Below, piece by piece: positions 1 to 8,165 of a DNA stretch of 64,000 bases. The first letter of the stretch is position 1, and every line of letters begins with the position of its first letter. The position numbers and the translations under genes are program-made. This DNA comes from an uncultured Porphyromonadaceae bacterium. Lineage in GTDB: Bacteria > Bacteroidota > Bacteroidia > Bacteroidales > Muribaculaceae. Under the pieces are notes generated by a model. It was given only the letters and a program-made list of their open reading frames with translations, searched no databases and was not told the origin of the DNA. The stretch covers positions 1-64,000 of the forward strand of contig CABUIC010000005.1 in NCBI GenBank assembly GCA_902491515.1, written 5' to 3'.

Positions 1-89
1 AAAATCTGGACGGCTATCTTTTTATGGTCTACCCGCTATCGCGGACGGTTGTACAACTGAACAGCAGACGGGGATTTTTTTGTTTGCGG

Positions 90-128
90 GGGTTCCACTG
101 AACTGCCCTCCGGATAACTGACACAGGG
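90..128. repeat. Repeat copy A (GTTCCACTGAACTGCCCTCC core)
   Basis: This copy lies about 20 nt past the stop codon of fabG. The 19-base core TTCCACTGAACTGCCCTCC is identical in two further copies at 2027-2067 and 2095-2136. After the core all copies continue with a variable CGG-rich stretch, a TGAC and a G run. The rest of bases 1-147 contains no gene I can support. Confidence 0.7.
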
Positions 129-147
129 AGGCGCGAGGGGAAATTTT

Positions 148-894
148 TTACATGTTCATGCCGCCATCGACCTGGATTACCTGGCCGGTGACGTAGGAGC
201 TCATGTCGGAAGCGAGGAAGGTAGCCACGTCGGCGATGTCCTCGGGCTTACCGCCGCGACGGAGAGGAATTTTCTTTGTCCACTCTGCGCGGACCTCGTC
301 GGGAAGGGCGGCGGTCATGGCTGTCTCGATGAAGCCGGGGGCGATGGCATTGGCGCGGATTCCGCGGGAGCCGACTTCCTGGGCTATGCTCTTGGCGAGG
401 GCGATGAGGCCGGCCTTGGAGGCGGCGTAGTTTGCCTGACCGGCGTTGCCGTGAACGCCCACTACGGAGGCCATGTTGATGATGGAGCCGGAACGCTGGC
501 GCATCATGATGGGAAGAACGGCATTGATGAAGTTGAAGGCGCTCTTGAGGTTGACGGCGATAACGGCGTCCCACTGGGCCTCGGACATGCGGAGCATGAG
601 GCCGTCCTTAGTGATACCGGCATTGTTGACGAGGATGTCGATGCGTCCGAAATCCTTGTGAATCTGATCCACGACTTCCTTTGTCTGCGCGAAATCGGCG
701 GCATTCGAGGCGTAGCCTTTGCATGTGACGCCGAGAGCGGCAATCTCAGCCTCGGTGGCTTTTCCGTTTTCATCAATGACAAGGTCAGTGAAGGCGATGT
801 TTGCGCCTTCCTGAGCGAAACGTATTGCAAGCGCCTTTCCGATGCCGCGAGCGGCGCCGGTGATGAGGGCGGTTTTTCCTTCGAGCAATTTCAT
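148..894 (-). CDS. fabG: 3-oxoacyl-ACP reductase FabG
   Basis: Short-chain dehydrogenase/reductase of 248 aa that reduces 3-oxoacyl-ACP with NADPH in the cytoplasmic type II fatty-acid elongation cycle. The N-terminus carries the cofactor motif TGAARGIGKA, followed by NNAG at about residue 90. The catalytic set is the S of INMASVVG and the YxxxK of YAASK. The C-terminus ends VDGGMNM, as usual for FabG. Length is normal. A good promoter lies directly upstream, and a TetR gene precedes it on the same strand, a common pairing in Bacteroidales. Nothing unusual in the protein. Confidence 0.96.
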   Translation of the reverse strand: MKLLEGKTALITGAARGIGKALAIRFAQEGANIAFTDLVIDENGKATEAEIAALGVTCKGYASNAADFAQTKEVVDQIHKDFGRIDILVNNAGITKDGLMLRMSEAQWDAVIAVNLKSAFNFINAVLPIMMRQRSGSIINMASVVGVHGNAGQANYAASKAGLIALAKSIAQEVGSRGIRANAIAPGFIETAMTAALPDEVRAEWTKKIPLRRGGKPEDIADVATFLASDMSSYVTGQVIQVDGGMNM

Positions 895-938
895 TTTCGT
901 ATTTGGTTTATGTTAATGGTAAATGTTAAATATTGATG

Positions 939-970
939 CAAAGTTACAAATATTATTCGTTACGCGCAAA
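939..970 (-). promoter_or_regulatory. Bacteroidota promoter for fabG
   Basis: On the minus strand TTTG (970-967), exactly 20 nt, then TAACTTTG (946-939). This matches the Bacteroidota -33/-7 consensus. It lies between the tetR stop and the fabG start, so fabG can be transcribed independently of tetR. Confidence 0.75.
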
Positions 971-974
971 TCAA

Positions 975-1544
975 TCATTCGCGGGCGGTGCGTGCGCTGA
1001 TGAAAGTCGCGAATCCGCCGATGGCCTTCCAGAGGTCGGGATCGTCGTTTCGGGCCTCGACGCTGACGGCCATCGAGAGCATCATCTGGACGAGGAATGT
1101 GCGGACCTCGCGGGCTCGGTCGGCGCGTATTTGCCCGCGCCGGATGCCCTCGTCGAGGATGCGCTCGAGCAGGAGCTCCTCCCTCGAGGCCACGAGCTTG
1201 TGCAGTTTCTCTATACGCCCGAGGTCGAGACGGAGGATGTTCTTCAGGGTCTCGGCGTTGCGCGGGCGCAGACGCAGCTTGAAGTGCTCGATGATGAAGA
1301 GCCGAAGCTTTTCCGGACTTTCGAGAGTTGGATTGTCGACTATGGACTGCATATGCTCGACCATAGCGGTGGCCTCGTCGGAAAGGACGGCGTTGTATAT
1401 CTCAAGTTTGTTCTTGAAATATGTGTAGATAGTCCTCCGGCCTTTTTTCGAGGCCTCGGCAATATCCGAAATCGTGGTGTTCTCCATGCCCTGTCGGGCG
1501 AAGAGCTGTCGGGCGACCTCGATAAGTTTGTCGCGGGTTTTCAT
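975..1544 (-). CDS. TetR family transcriptional regulator
   Basis: A 189-aa regulator. Residues about 1-50 form the TetR helix-turn-helix (KLIEVARQLFARQGMENTT, then ISDIA and TIYTYFKNK). The rest is an all-helical ligand-binding region with no family I recognise. Its start codon overlaps the stop of the upstream lipoprotein gene by 4 nt (ATGA), suggesting translational coupling. fabG follows 80 nt downstream behind its own promoter, so control of fatty-acid synthesis or of itself is plausible. The ligand is unknown. Confidence 0.9.
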   Translation of the reverse strand: MKTRDKLIEVARQLFARQGMENTTISDIAEASKKGRRTIYTYFKNKLEIYNAVLSDEATAMVEHMQSIVDNPTLESPEKLRLFIIEHFKLRLRPRNAETLKNILRLDLGRIEKLHKLVASREELLLERILDEGIRRGQIRADRAREVRTFLVQMMLSMAVSVEARNDDPDLWKAIGGFATFISARTARE

Positions 1545-1981
1545 CGTGCGCTTGATTTAAAATACAAAGTTAAGCAAAATAATCCGAAAAGCGCGCACGC
1601 GCAGACGAGAAGAGCACGGGGGAAAGGCGCATTGCGCGCAGAGCGCGCCTCGGAATGGCCGTCGGAGCGCGTGGAGGAGAGGGCAACGAGTGAATCGGCG
1701 CGCTCGGCGGTCCTGGCAATGTCCCTGCGCCGGAGGGTCCGCGACTCGACCGTGGCCTCGCGGGCGCGGACGACGGCCAGGGATGGGAGGATGATTTCTA
1801 CGCTGTCGAGACTGATGCGGGCGTCGACGGCGAGGGCCTCGCGGAGGTCGAGAGTGGTGCGGGCGGAGGCGGTTTTCTCGACCGCGAGGGAGTCGCGGGC
1901 GGTGTAGGAGGTGGTGGTGGCGGTTCTCCCGGATGAACACGAGGCGAAGAGAATCAGGAAGATAACAGGGATGAGTTTCAT
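1541..1981 (-). CDS. Lipoprotein with C-terminal TM segment; unimolecular-spanin-like
   Basis: A 146-aa protein with an N-terminal lipoprotein signal (FLILFASC, lipid-accepting Cys15). A charged helical stretch rich in Arg, Asp, Glu and Ser follows (about residues 20-120). One transmembrane helix lies near the C-terminus (about 123-141) with a basic tail KSSAR. Outer-membrane anchor plus inner-membrane anchor on one chain, next to a T7-lysozyme-type amidase, is the layout of phage unimolecular spanins such as T1 gp11 (131 aa). No sequence homology is claimed. Alternatively it is an uncharacterised lipoprotein of Bacteroidales amidase islands. It overlaps tetR by 4 nt. Confidence 0.7.
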   Translation of the reverse strand: MKLIPVIFLILFASCSSGRTATTTSYTARDSLAVEKTASARTTLDLREALAVDARISLDSVEIILPSLAVVRAREATVESRTLRRRDIARTAERADSLVALSSTRSDGHSEARSARNAPFPRALLVCACALFGLFCLTLYFKSSAR

Positions 1982-2026
1982 ACTTTTTAGATTTAGAAAT
2001 TCGGGGAGAATTGACGGGAATTCTGA

Positions 2027-2136
2027 GGGGATTCCACTGAACTGCCCTCCGGAGAATTGACGCGGGGCTGAACCTCCATACGGATAATTGAGGAGGGGAT
2101 TCCACTGAACTGCCCTCCGGGGGATTGACGCGGGGG
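2027..2136. repeat. Two repeat copies (B and C) in tandem
   Basis: Copies B (2027-2067) and C (2095-2136) share GGGGATTCCACTGAACTG and CCCTCCGG, then a variable 3-4 nt and ATTGACGCGGGG. They are spaced by 68 bp. A degenerate further part (GGAGAATTGACGGGAATTC) occurs at about 2004-2022. They fill the space between the amidase stop and the lipoprotein start. The same core is downstream of fabG at 90-128. Confidence 0.8.
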
Positions 2137-2138
2137 TG

Positions 2139-2537
2139 TCAGAGGTCGGTTTTTACGTTGAAGCAGGGGCAGGATTTGGGGGCGAATTCGTTGTGGCCGT
2201 GGACCGTCGCTGCGGGGAAGCGGCGGCGGAGGTCGGCGACGAGGGCCCGGAGGGCCTCGCGCTGGGGCGGCGTGCGGGTGTCGGCGGGGCGCCCCGCGCT
2301 ATCGAGGCCTCCGACGTAGGCTATGCCGATCGAGGCGGCGTTGTGGCCGAGGCAGTGGGCGCCGGGCTCGGCCTCCGGTCGCCCGGGGCGGACTATTCCG
2401 TCGAGATCGACGAGGTAATGGTAACCGATAGAGCGGAATCCGCGTCGGTGATGCCAAGAGTCTACGTCGCTGACCGTTACAGGGCGTCCGGCCTTGGTGG
2501 CCGTGCAGTGGATGATGATTTCTGTGATTTTTCTCAT
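2139..2537 (-). CDS. N-acetylmuramoyl-L-alanine amidase (T7 lysozyme type)
   Basis: A 132-aa amidase_2/PGRP-fold enzyme that cleaves the bond between MurNAc and L-Ala in peptidoglycan. By position against T7 lysozyme the zinc ligands are His10 (IIIHCTAT), His115 and Cys123 (HNEFAPKSC), with Lys121 and Tyr39 (IGYHYLVD) as catalytic partners. There is no signal peptide, as expected of a phage-type endolysin. Bacteroidales genomes carry many solo amidases of this kind, often beside HU-like genes; no HU gene is seen here. The spanin-like lipoprotein gene follows on the same strand. Confidence 0.9.
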   Translation of the reverse strand: MRKITEIIIHCTATKAGRPVTVSDVDSWHHRRGFRSIGYHYLVDLDGIVRPGRPEAEPGAHCLGHNAASIGIAYVGGLDSAGRPADTRTPPQREALRALVADLRRRFPAATVHGHNEFAPKSCPCFNVKTDL

Positions 2538-2581
2538 AGCATTGTGATTATTTTTGAGTAATTTTGCACTGTTTTCAGGTA

Positions 2582-2614
2582 CAAAGATAATTCGGCAACG
2601 CGGACCTCCGACAA
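2582..2614 (-). promoter_or_regulatory. Promoter for the amidase gene
   Basis: Minus-strand TATCTTTG at 2589-2582 with TTG at 2614-2612, spacing 22 nt. It would drive the amidase, lipoprotein and tetR as one transcript. Confidence 0.6.
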
Positions 2615-2721
2615 TCGGATGGCTAATCCTGCCGATTAAGCAGTTTTAACACTAACAAAAAGGACCTTAGCACGTTGATAAATAAAGGTCCCACACGTTT
2701 CCAACAGAAAAGCAATTTTTT

Positions 2722-4152
2722 ATGTCACCGACCACAGCCCCTGCATCAAAAAAGGAGCGCCCGAACCGCAATTTCGACGAGAACCACAGCGTGTTCTATG
2801 CGGCGCGACAGGCCCTGCGCCGGCACGCCACGGGCGGCAATATCCTCATCGCCGCGACGGTTCTTGCACTTGTCATAGCTAATATTCCGGCCGTCAACGA
2901 CCTCTACTTCCGCTTCTGGACGCAGGAAGTGCGCCTCCAGATAGGCGGCTTCAACCTTTTCAGCCACGACGGACATCCGATGGACCTTCTGGCGTTCATC
3001 AACGACGCGCTGATGGCCGTGTTCTTCTTCTCGATAGGCCTTGAAATCAAGCGCGAGGTGCTTGTCGGGGAGCTCTCCTCCATCCGCCAGGCCCTTCTGC
3101 CCATCATCGGCGCGGTGGGCGGCATGGCAGTGCCGGTGCTTATCTTCTTCCTTCTGAGCCGCGGGACCGACTACTCGGGCGGCGCGGCCATCCCCATGGC
3201 CACGGACATTGCCTTTTCGCTGGGCGTACTGGCGATGCTGGGCAAGCGCGTGCCCGTGTCGCTCAAGATATTCCTCACGACCCTTGCCGTTGTGGACGAC
3301 ATCGGCGGCATCATCGTCATCGCCCTCTTCTACTCGGGCCATATCGAGACCATGCTCCTGGTCTACGCAGCGGGCTGCCTCGGCCTGCTACTTCTCGGCT
3401 CTGCCCTGCACATCAAGAGCAAAGTCTTCTATCTCACCCTCGGCGGCGTTGTCTGGTTCCTCTTCCTGAACTCCGGAGTGCATTCCACCATCGCGGGCGT
3501 GCTCGTGGCCTTCTGTGTTCCGGCCACCCCGGTTTTCGCACCGCAGAAGTATATCCAGACCATCCGCCGCTCCATCGCCCACTTCCGCGGCGAGGACGAC
3601 GAGCTCCTGACCCAGCGCACCATCCTCAACCGCGACCAGATGAACTGGCTCAAGCAGGTCGAGTCGGCCTCAGACAAGGTCATCTCGCCGCTCCAGGACC
3701 TCGAGGACTCGCTCCACCCCGTCGTGAACTTCTTCATCCTTCCACTCTTCGCCTTCGCCAACGCGGGCATATTCCTGCTCAACATGGACCCCGCGAGCAT
3801 CTTCGAGGGCATCTCCCTCGCCATCATCCTCGGCCTCGTCGCCGGCAAGTTACTGGGAATCTTCACCTTCTCGTGGCTCGCAGTGAAACTGCGCCTCGCC
3901 CCGATGCCCGCGCACTCCGACTGGAAGATGATGGCCTCCATCTCCATGCTCGGCGGCATAGGCTTCACCGTCTCCCTCTTCATCGCAACCCTCTCCTTCG
4001 ACGCCACAGCCTCCCCGGCGATGGCCGCGCTGCTCGACCACGCCAAACTCGGCATCGTCACCGGCTCCGTCCTCTCCGGCGTCCTCGCCTACATCTGGCT
4101 CCACTTCACCCTCCCCAAAGGCCAGGCCCCGGACGCCGTGGAGGAGGATTGA
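2722..4152 (+). CDS. nhaA: Na+/H+ antiporter NhaA
   Basis: Inner-membrane sodium/proton antiporter of 476 aa with about 12 hydrophobic segments. The ion-binding aspartate pair is visible in LAVVDDIGGII (E. coli D163/D164). DGHPMDLLAFINDALMAVFF, GLEIKRE and GGIGFTVSLFI are family signatures. It is longer than E. coli NhaA (388 aa): it has a ~30-residue polar N-terminal extension and a ~50-residue charged loop (about 285-335, with ILNRDQMNWLKQVE) typical of the longer NhaA branch. An imperfect AATCGG/CCGATT hairpin lies about 100 nt upstream in the leader; its role is unknown. Confidence 0.96.
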   Translation: MSPTTAPASKKERPNRNFDENHSVFYAARQALRRHATGGNILIAATVLALVIANIPAVNDLYFRFWTQEVRLQIGGFNLFSHDGHPMDLLAFINDALMAVFFFSIGLEIKREVLVGELSSIRQALLPIIGAVGGMAVPVLIFFLLSRGTDYSGGAAIPMATDIAFSLGVLAMLGKRVPVSLKIFLTTLAVVDDIGGIIVIALFYSGHIETMLLVYAAGCLGLLLLGSALHIKSKVFYLTLGGVVWFLFLNSGVHSTIAGVLVAFCVPATPVFAPQKYIQTIRRSIAHFRGEDDELLTQRTILNRDQMNWLKQVESASDKVISPLQDLEDSLHPVVNFFILPLFAFANAGIFLLNMDPASIFEGISLAIILGLVAGKLLGIFTFSWLAVKLRLAPMPAHSDWKMMASISMLGGIGFTVSLFIATLSFDATASPAMAALLDHAKLGIVTGSVLSGVLAYIWLHFTLPKGQAPDAVEED

Positions 4153-4175
4153 GGGAATTAGAGTAAGTCGGGCGG

Positions 4176-4206
4176 TTGGGTCTTTGAGTTTTTTTTGCTA
4201 TCTTTG
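4176..4206 (+). promoter_or_regulatory. Promoter of the porin/nonulosonate operon
   Basis: TTG at 4176-4178, 20 nt, then TATCTTTG at 4199-4206. The ATG at 4225 is the first start codon after the expected transcription start, which rules out the in-frame ATG at 4195 because that one lies upstream of the -7 box. Confidence 0.8.
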
Positions 4207-4224
4207 CCGGAAAATAGAAATTTT

Positions 4225-5757
4225 ATGAATTTTCGGATTTTAGTTGCTATCGCGGCACTTCTGGCGGTGAGTCTCGGGCTCCGGGGGGAGCGGCCGGACA
4301 GCATTGAATACTCTGCGGAGGTGATCGCCAACGCTTCGTCGGGCGACTGGGCTCCTTATATGATAGGCTCATGGAACTCGGGGCGCGTCACGGAGGCTTC
4401 GGGAGGCTGGCTCGACCTTTCGGCACGGAAGAGTCTCGACCTCGGCAAGCGCTTTTCTTGGAGCGCCGGCGTGGAGGCTATCTTCGGCGGGGGCACCCGC
4501 GCGGAGTACGAGCGCTACAACGCCGCAGACAATACCTATTACATGCACCGCGAGGGCACCGCGCCCGCGCGTCTGCTCCAGCTCTGGGGCGAGGTGAAGT
4601 TCCGCGGGGTGTTCGCCATGGCGGGCATGCGCGCGGAGCGCTCGCTCATCGTGGCCGAGGGCCTTTCCTCGGGCGACATCACCCGCAGCGAGAACGCACG
4701 TCCGATTCCGGGCGTTACGGTCGGCTTCGTCGATTTCCAGAACATACCCTTCACCAAGGGCTGGGTACAGATCGAGGGCCAGATCATGTATGGCCGGATG
4801 ACAGACACGGGCTGGAAGGAGTCGCACTTCAACTACCTCAACCACTTCATCGCGGGCGACCTGATGTACACCTACAAGCGCTGCTACTTCCGGACTAAAC
4901 CTACGCAACCTCTATACGTTACCGTCGGAATGCAGACCGGGGGCCTCTTCGACGGCAACACCACGTGGTACTCCTCGGGCAAAGTCAGCAAGCGCGAGGA
5001 CCGCGGCTTCCACGTGAAGGACCTCTGGGAGATGTTTTTCCCAAGCGAGGGGAGCGGCGAGGGCTATTACAAGGGGAGCTCGCTGGGAAGCTGGGATTTC
5101 CGGGCTGACCTTAGACTGCGCACGGGCCACAGGCTCGCCGCCTACTTCGAATGGCCCTGGGAAGACGGCTCGGGCATCGGGCGCCGCAACGGCTGGGACG
5201 GCCTATGGGGCCTCGAATACCGCGCACCGCGCGAGAGCTGGGTCGACGCCGCCGTGCTCGAATACCTTGACTTCACGAACATGTCGGGTCCCATCCACTG
5301 GGCTCCAGGCGACAGCAAAAATCCGAGCATCACGACTCAGGCCACCGGCGGCGACAACTACTGGAATAACGACTTCTACGGCTCCTGGACCAATTACGGC
5401 ATGAGCATAGGCACACCCTTCATCCTCGCGCCGGTGTACAATTCGGACGGCTATCTCCAGTTCAAGCACAACCGCGCCCGAGGCTTCCACGCCGCGCTCG
5501 AGGGGCGCGTGGCGCCGCAGTGGCGCTACAAGGCGATGGTGAGCTACCAGAAGGCCTGGGGCGACGGGCGGAGGCCGATAGGCATCGCCCTCCACGACAC
5601 CTCAGCGATGGTCGAAGCCCTGTGGGCCAAGGGGGCCGGAAGCCCCTGGAGCGCGAGCCTGCGTCTGGCCCTTGACGCCGGCAACCTGCGGGGCAACAAC
5701 TTCGGCGCGATGCTGACCGTAAGATATTCCGGCGCCCTCAAATTCAAGAAACAATGA
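4225..5757 (+). CDS. Capsule assembly Wzi family outer-membrane protein
   Basis: A 510-aa outer-membrane beta-barrel of the Bacteroidota Wzi-like family. Signal peptide MNFRILVAIAALLAVSLGL. Many alternating aromatic strands follow, and the family-like block GGDNYWNNDFYG...IGTPFILAPVYN lies near residue 385. E. coli Wzi is a surface lectin that anchors capsule; a role in surface polysaccharide is inferred here. First gene of an operon whose members overlap by 4 nt or lie within 5 nt of each other. The start was chosen by promoter position and signal peptide. Confidence 0.85.
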   Translation: MNFRILVAIAALLAVSLGLRGERPDSIEYSAEVIANASSGDWAPYMIGSWNSGRVTEASGGWLDLSARKSLDLGKRFSWSAGVEAIFGGGTRAEYERYNAADNTYYMHREGTAPARLLQLWGEVKFRGVFAMAGMRAERSLIVAEGLSSGDITRSENARPIPGVTVGFVDFQNIPFTKGWVQIEGQIMYGRMTDTGWKESHFNYLNHFIAGDLMYTYKRCYFRTKPTQPLYVTVGMQTGGLFDGNTTWYSSGKVSKREDRGFHVKDLWEMFFPSEGSGEGYYKGSSLGSWDFRADLRLRTGHRLAAYFEWPWEDGSGIGRRNGWDGLWGLEYRAPRESWVDAAVLEYLDFTNMSGPIHWAPGDSKNPSITTQATGGDNYWNNDFYGSWTNYGMSIGTPFILAPVYNSDGYLQFKHNRARGFHAALEGRVAPQWRYKAMVSYQKAWGDGRRPIGIALHDTSAMVEALWAKGAGSPWSASLRLALDAGNLRGNNFGAMLTVRYSGALKFKKQ

Positions 5758-6212
5758 AACGCATACTCTTCGTACTCAGTATAATGTTCGCCGTAATGTC
5801 CTGTCAGAACGACGGGCACATCGGGCGCCTGTTCGGCACATGGCAACTCGCGCAGATGACCGAGAACGGCGTGACTCCGGAAGACTTCACCCCCGGCGAA
5901 ACCACCTGGAGCTTCCAGAACAACATCGTCTACATAACCAAGGAACTTCCGCACATGGAGCGCATCCTCCGCGTCGGCACATGGGCCGAGAGCAATGCCG
6001 ACGGGCATAAATATCTCGAACTCGACTACACGCAAAGCACTGACGAATACGCCCCCGGCACGGGCCCCTACCGTGCGCCCGAATGGCTCGGATTTCCCGA
6101 GAACAAGGTCATACGCCTTGAATACGTGAAAGACAGCTCGCGGGAGATGGTGCTCACATTGACCTCCGACGAGGGGCAGGTATACGTCTACACACTTAAA
6201 AAAACATGGTAA
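5754..6212 (+). CDS. Small lipoprotein, lipocalin-like
   Basis: A 152-aa lipoprotein with signal and lipobox MKRILFVLSIMFAVMSC (Cys17). The mature part begins GHIGRLFGTWQLAQMTENG, the GxW opening typical of lipocalin-like domains in Bacteroidales, followed by beta-rich sequence. Ligand unknown. It overlaps the porin gene by ATGA (5754-5757), so the two are probably co-translated. Confidence 0.75.
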   Translation: MKRILFVLSIMFAVMSCQNDGHIGRLFGTWQLAQMTENGVTPEDFTPGETTWSFQNNIVYITKELPHMERILRVGTWAESNADGHKYLELDYTQSTDEYAPGTGPYRAPEWLGFPENKVIRLEYVKDSSREMVLTLTSDEGQVYVYTLKKTW

Positions 6213-6216
6213 ACCG

Positions 6217-7209
6217 ATGATAAGCAAGAACAAACCCGTACTCGTGACCGGTGCCGACGGCTTCATCGGCTCGCACCTGACAGAGAGCCTGCTGAAACGC
6301 GGATACAGCGTGCGGGCCCTCGCGCAATACAATTCATTCAACAACTGGGGCTGGCTGGAAGGCATGGACTATCCGGGGCTCGAAATTGTCTGCGGAGATG
6401 TCCGCGACCCGAACTTCTGCCGTGAAATCACGCGCGGGACGGGCACCGTCTTCCATCTTGCCGCTCTGATAGCGATACCCTACAGCTACGTGGCCCCTGA
6501 CTCGTATGTGGACACGAACATCAAGGGCACCCTTAACATGCTCCAGGCCGCGAGGGACGCGGGAGTGGACCGCATCGTCGTCACCTCCACCAGCGAAGTC
6601 TACGGCACGGCCAAGTACGTGCCCATCGACGAGAAGCATCCGCGGCAGCCGCAGTCGCCCTACTCCGCCACGAAAATCGGAGCCGACGCCCTCGCGCTGA
6701 GCTACTACAACGCCTTCGAGCTCCCGGTGGTCGTGGCCCGGCCCTTCAACACCTACGGCCCGCGCCAGAGCGCACGTGCCATAATCCCCACCATCATCAG
6801 CCAGATAGCAAGCGGCGCGACAGAAATCAAGGTCGGCGACCTTTCGCCGACACGCGACTTCAATTTCGTGCTCGACACAGCCGCGGGCTTCATCGCCCTT
6901 GGCGAGGCCGAAGGCATCGAGGGCCGCGAAATCAACATAGCCACGGGCACGGAAATCAGCATGGGCGACACCCTCCGGCTCATCGCCGAGCTCATGGGAC
7001 GTCCTGAAACCCGGTACGTAGTAGACCCCGCGCGACTCCGCCCCGCAAAGAGCGAGGTGAACCGCCTCTGCGGCGACTCGACGCTCATCCGCTCGCTCAC
7101 CGACTGGCAACCGCGCCACAGCATCCGCGAAGGCCTCAAGGCCACTATCGACTGGTTCCTCGACCCGGCGAACCTCGCCAAGTATAAACCCGACATATAC
7201 AACCGATGA
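6217..7209 (+). CDS. NAD-dependent sugar-nucleotide 4,6-dehydratase, LegB-like
   Basis: Extended short-chain dehydrogenase of 330 aa. Nucleotide site VTGADGFIGSHL; active-site residues TSTSEVYG and YSATK; substrate loop RPFNTYGPRQSARAIIP. The pattern is closest to LegB-type UDP-GlcNAc 4,6-dehydratases, the first step toward legionaminic acid. An NeuB-like synthase two genes downstream supports a nonulosonate route. The aminotransferase, acetyltransferase, hydrolysing epimerase and CMP-transferase are not in this window. A different NDP-sugar substrate is possible. Confidence 0.85.
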   Translation: MISKNKPVLVTGADGFIGSHLTESLLKRGYSVRALAQYNSFNNWGWLEGMDYPGLEIVCGDVRDPNFCREITRGTGTVFHLAALIAIPYSYVAPDSYVDTNIKGTLNMLQAARDAGVDRIVVTSTSEVYGTAKYVPIDEKHPRQPQSPYSATKIGADALALSYYNAFELPVVVARPFNTYGPRQSARAIIPTIISQIASGATEIKVGDLSPTRDFNFVLDTAAGFIALGEAEGIEGREINIATGTEISMGDTLRLIAELMGRPETRYVVDPARLRPAKSEVNRLCGDSTLIRSLTDWQPRHSIREGLKATIDWFLDPANLAKYKPDIYNR

Positions 7210-8165
7210 CCGAGCCCCGAAGGGAATATCCCATACTCTTTCTGGGCGGCGCGAAACGAGTGTCGATAGGCCGTAAAATCGCCGAAGCCTTCCGGACGAG
7301 AGGCCACGAGGCCCGCATCTACAGCTACGAGACCGACCGGCGCGTGCCGATTGCGGCCATCGGGGAGGTGATTGTCGGTCGACGGTGGAAGGACGCGGAC
7401 CTCTACGCGCATCTGCGCGAGACAGTCAAGGCCAAGGGCATACGCATGATTGTGCCCTTTGTCGACGGCGCCGTCGGCGTGGCCGCGGAGTTCGCCACCC
7501 GCTATCCCGAGCTCGGCGTTTTCGTCCCCGGCACGTCGGCGACGATGGCTGAGATAATGTTCGACAAGTGCCGCTCCGCCGAGCTCTTCGAGCGTCTTGG
7601 GTTGCCGACACCTGCGAGCTACCGTGGAGAAGAGGCTTATCCGCTGATTGCCAAGCCGCGACACGGCTCGGCATCGAAGGGAATACGAATCCTGCGCACG
7701 CACGGGGACCTTGCAGAACTCGTAAATCCGGAGGACTACCTCATTCAAGAGTATATAGAGGACGCCGAGGAAATTTCCACGGACTGCTACGCGAGTGTCA
7801 GGACGGGCGAGCCCCTCGTTGTCAGCCCCCGCATCCGGCTCGAAACCCTTGGGGGCGAGGCCGTCAGGAGCGTTACAATCGACAGCCCCGAAGCCGAGGC
7901 CCTCGCGCGGAAGACGCTTACGGCCACAGGACTGAGGGGAGCCGCGACAATACAGTTCATCCGCAGCCGGCGCGCCCCGGAGCGGCTGATGATAATGGAA
8001 ATAAACCCGCGGCTCGGCGGCGGCGTGGTCTGCTCGGCCGGCGCCGGGGCGGACATCCCCGGCTGCATCGCCGACGAGGCTCTGGGCTTTGATGCCAGAC
8101 CCTCGAGAGCCGTTCCCGGCACCGAAATGTGCCGATATTTCGAAGAAGTGATTTTCAAGCCATGA
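7206..8165 (+). CDS. ATP-grasp domain protein
   Basis: A 319-aa ATP-grasp enzyme with carbamoyl-phosphate-synthase-like layout. The N-terminal Rossmann-like region starts YPILFLGGAKRVSIGRKIAEA. The ATP-grasp core has PLIAKPRHGSASKGIRI, LIQEYIE and the metal-binding MIMEINPRLGGGVV. Such enzymes join a carboxylate to an amine or thiol through an acyl-phosphate. Substrate unknown; its place between the dehydratase and the NeuB-like synthase suggests amidation or amino-acylation of the sugar product. It overlaps both neighbours by 4 nt. Confidence 0.85.
   Translation: MTEPRREYPILFLGGAKRVSIGRKIAEAFRTRGHEARIYSYETDRRVPIAAIGEVIVGRRWKDADLYAHLRETVKAKGIRMIVPFVDGAVGVAAEFATRYPELGVFVPGTSATMAEIMFDKCRSAELFERLGLPTPASYRGEEAYPLIAKPRHGSASKGIRILRTHGDLAELVNPEDYLIQEYIEDAEEISTDCYASVRTGEPLVVSPRIRLETLGGEAVRSVTIDSPEAEALARKTLTATGLRGAATIQFIRSRRAPERLMIMEINPRLGGGVVCSAGAGADIPGCIADEALGFDARPSRAVPGTEMCRYFEEVIFKP

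Noticed and set aside
1..120. Open frames at the left edge that could be the 3' end of a gene
   Set aside because: Two frames are open (to 60 and to about 120), but neither reads like protein; one runs through repeat copy A. Too short to support a gene.
90..120. tRNA-like GGTTCCACTG stretch
   Set aside because: No acceptor or D-stem pairing; the same sequence recurs at 2.0-2.1 kb as a repeat. No tRNA is visible anywhere in the window.
2600..2640. Riboswitch in the nhaA leader
   Set aside because: Only a 6-bp AATCGG/CCGATT pairing is visible; this does not support any known Na+ or Li+ riboswitch fold.
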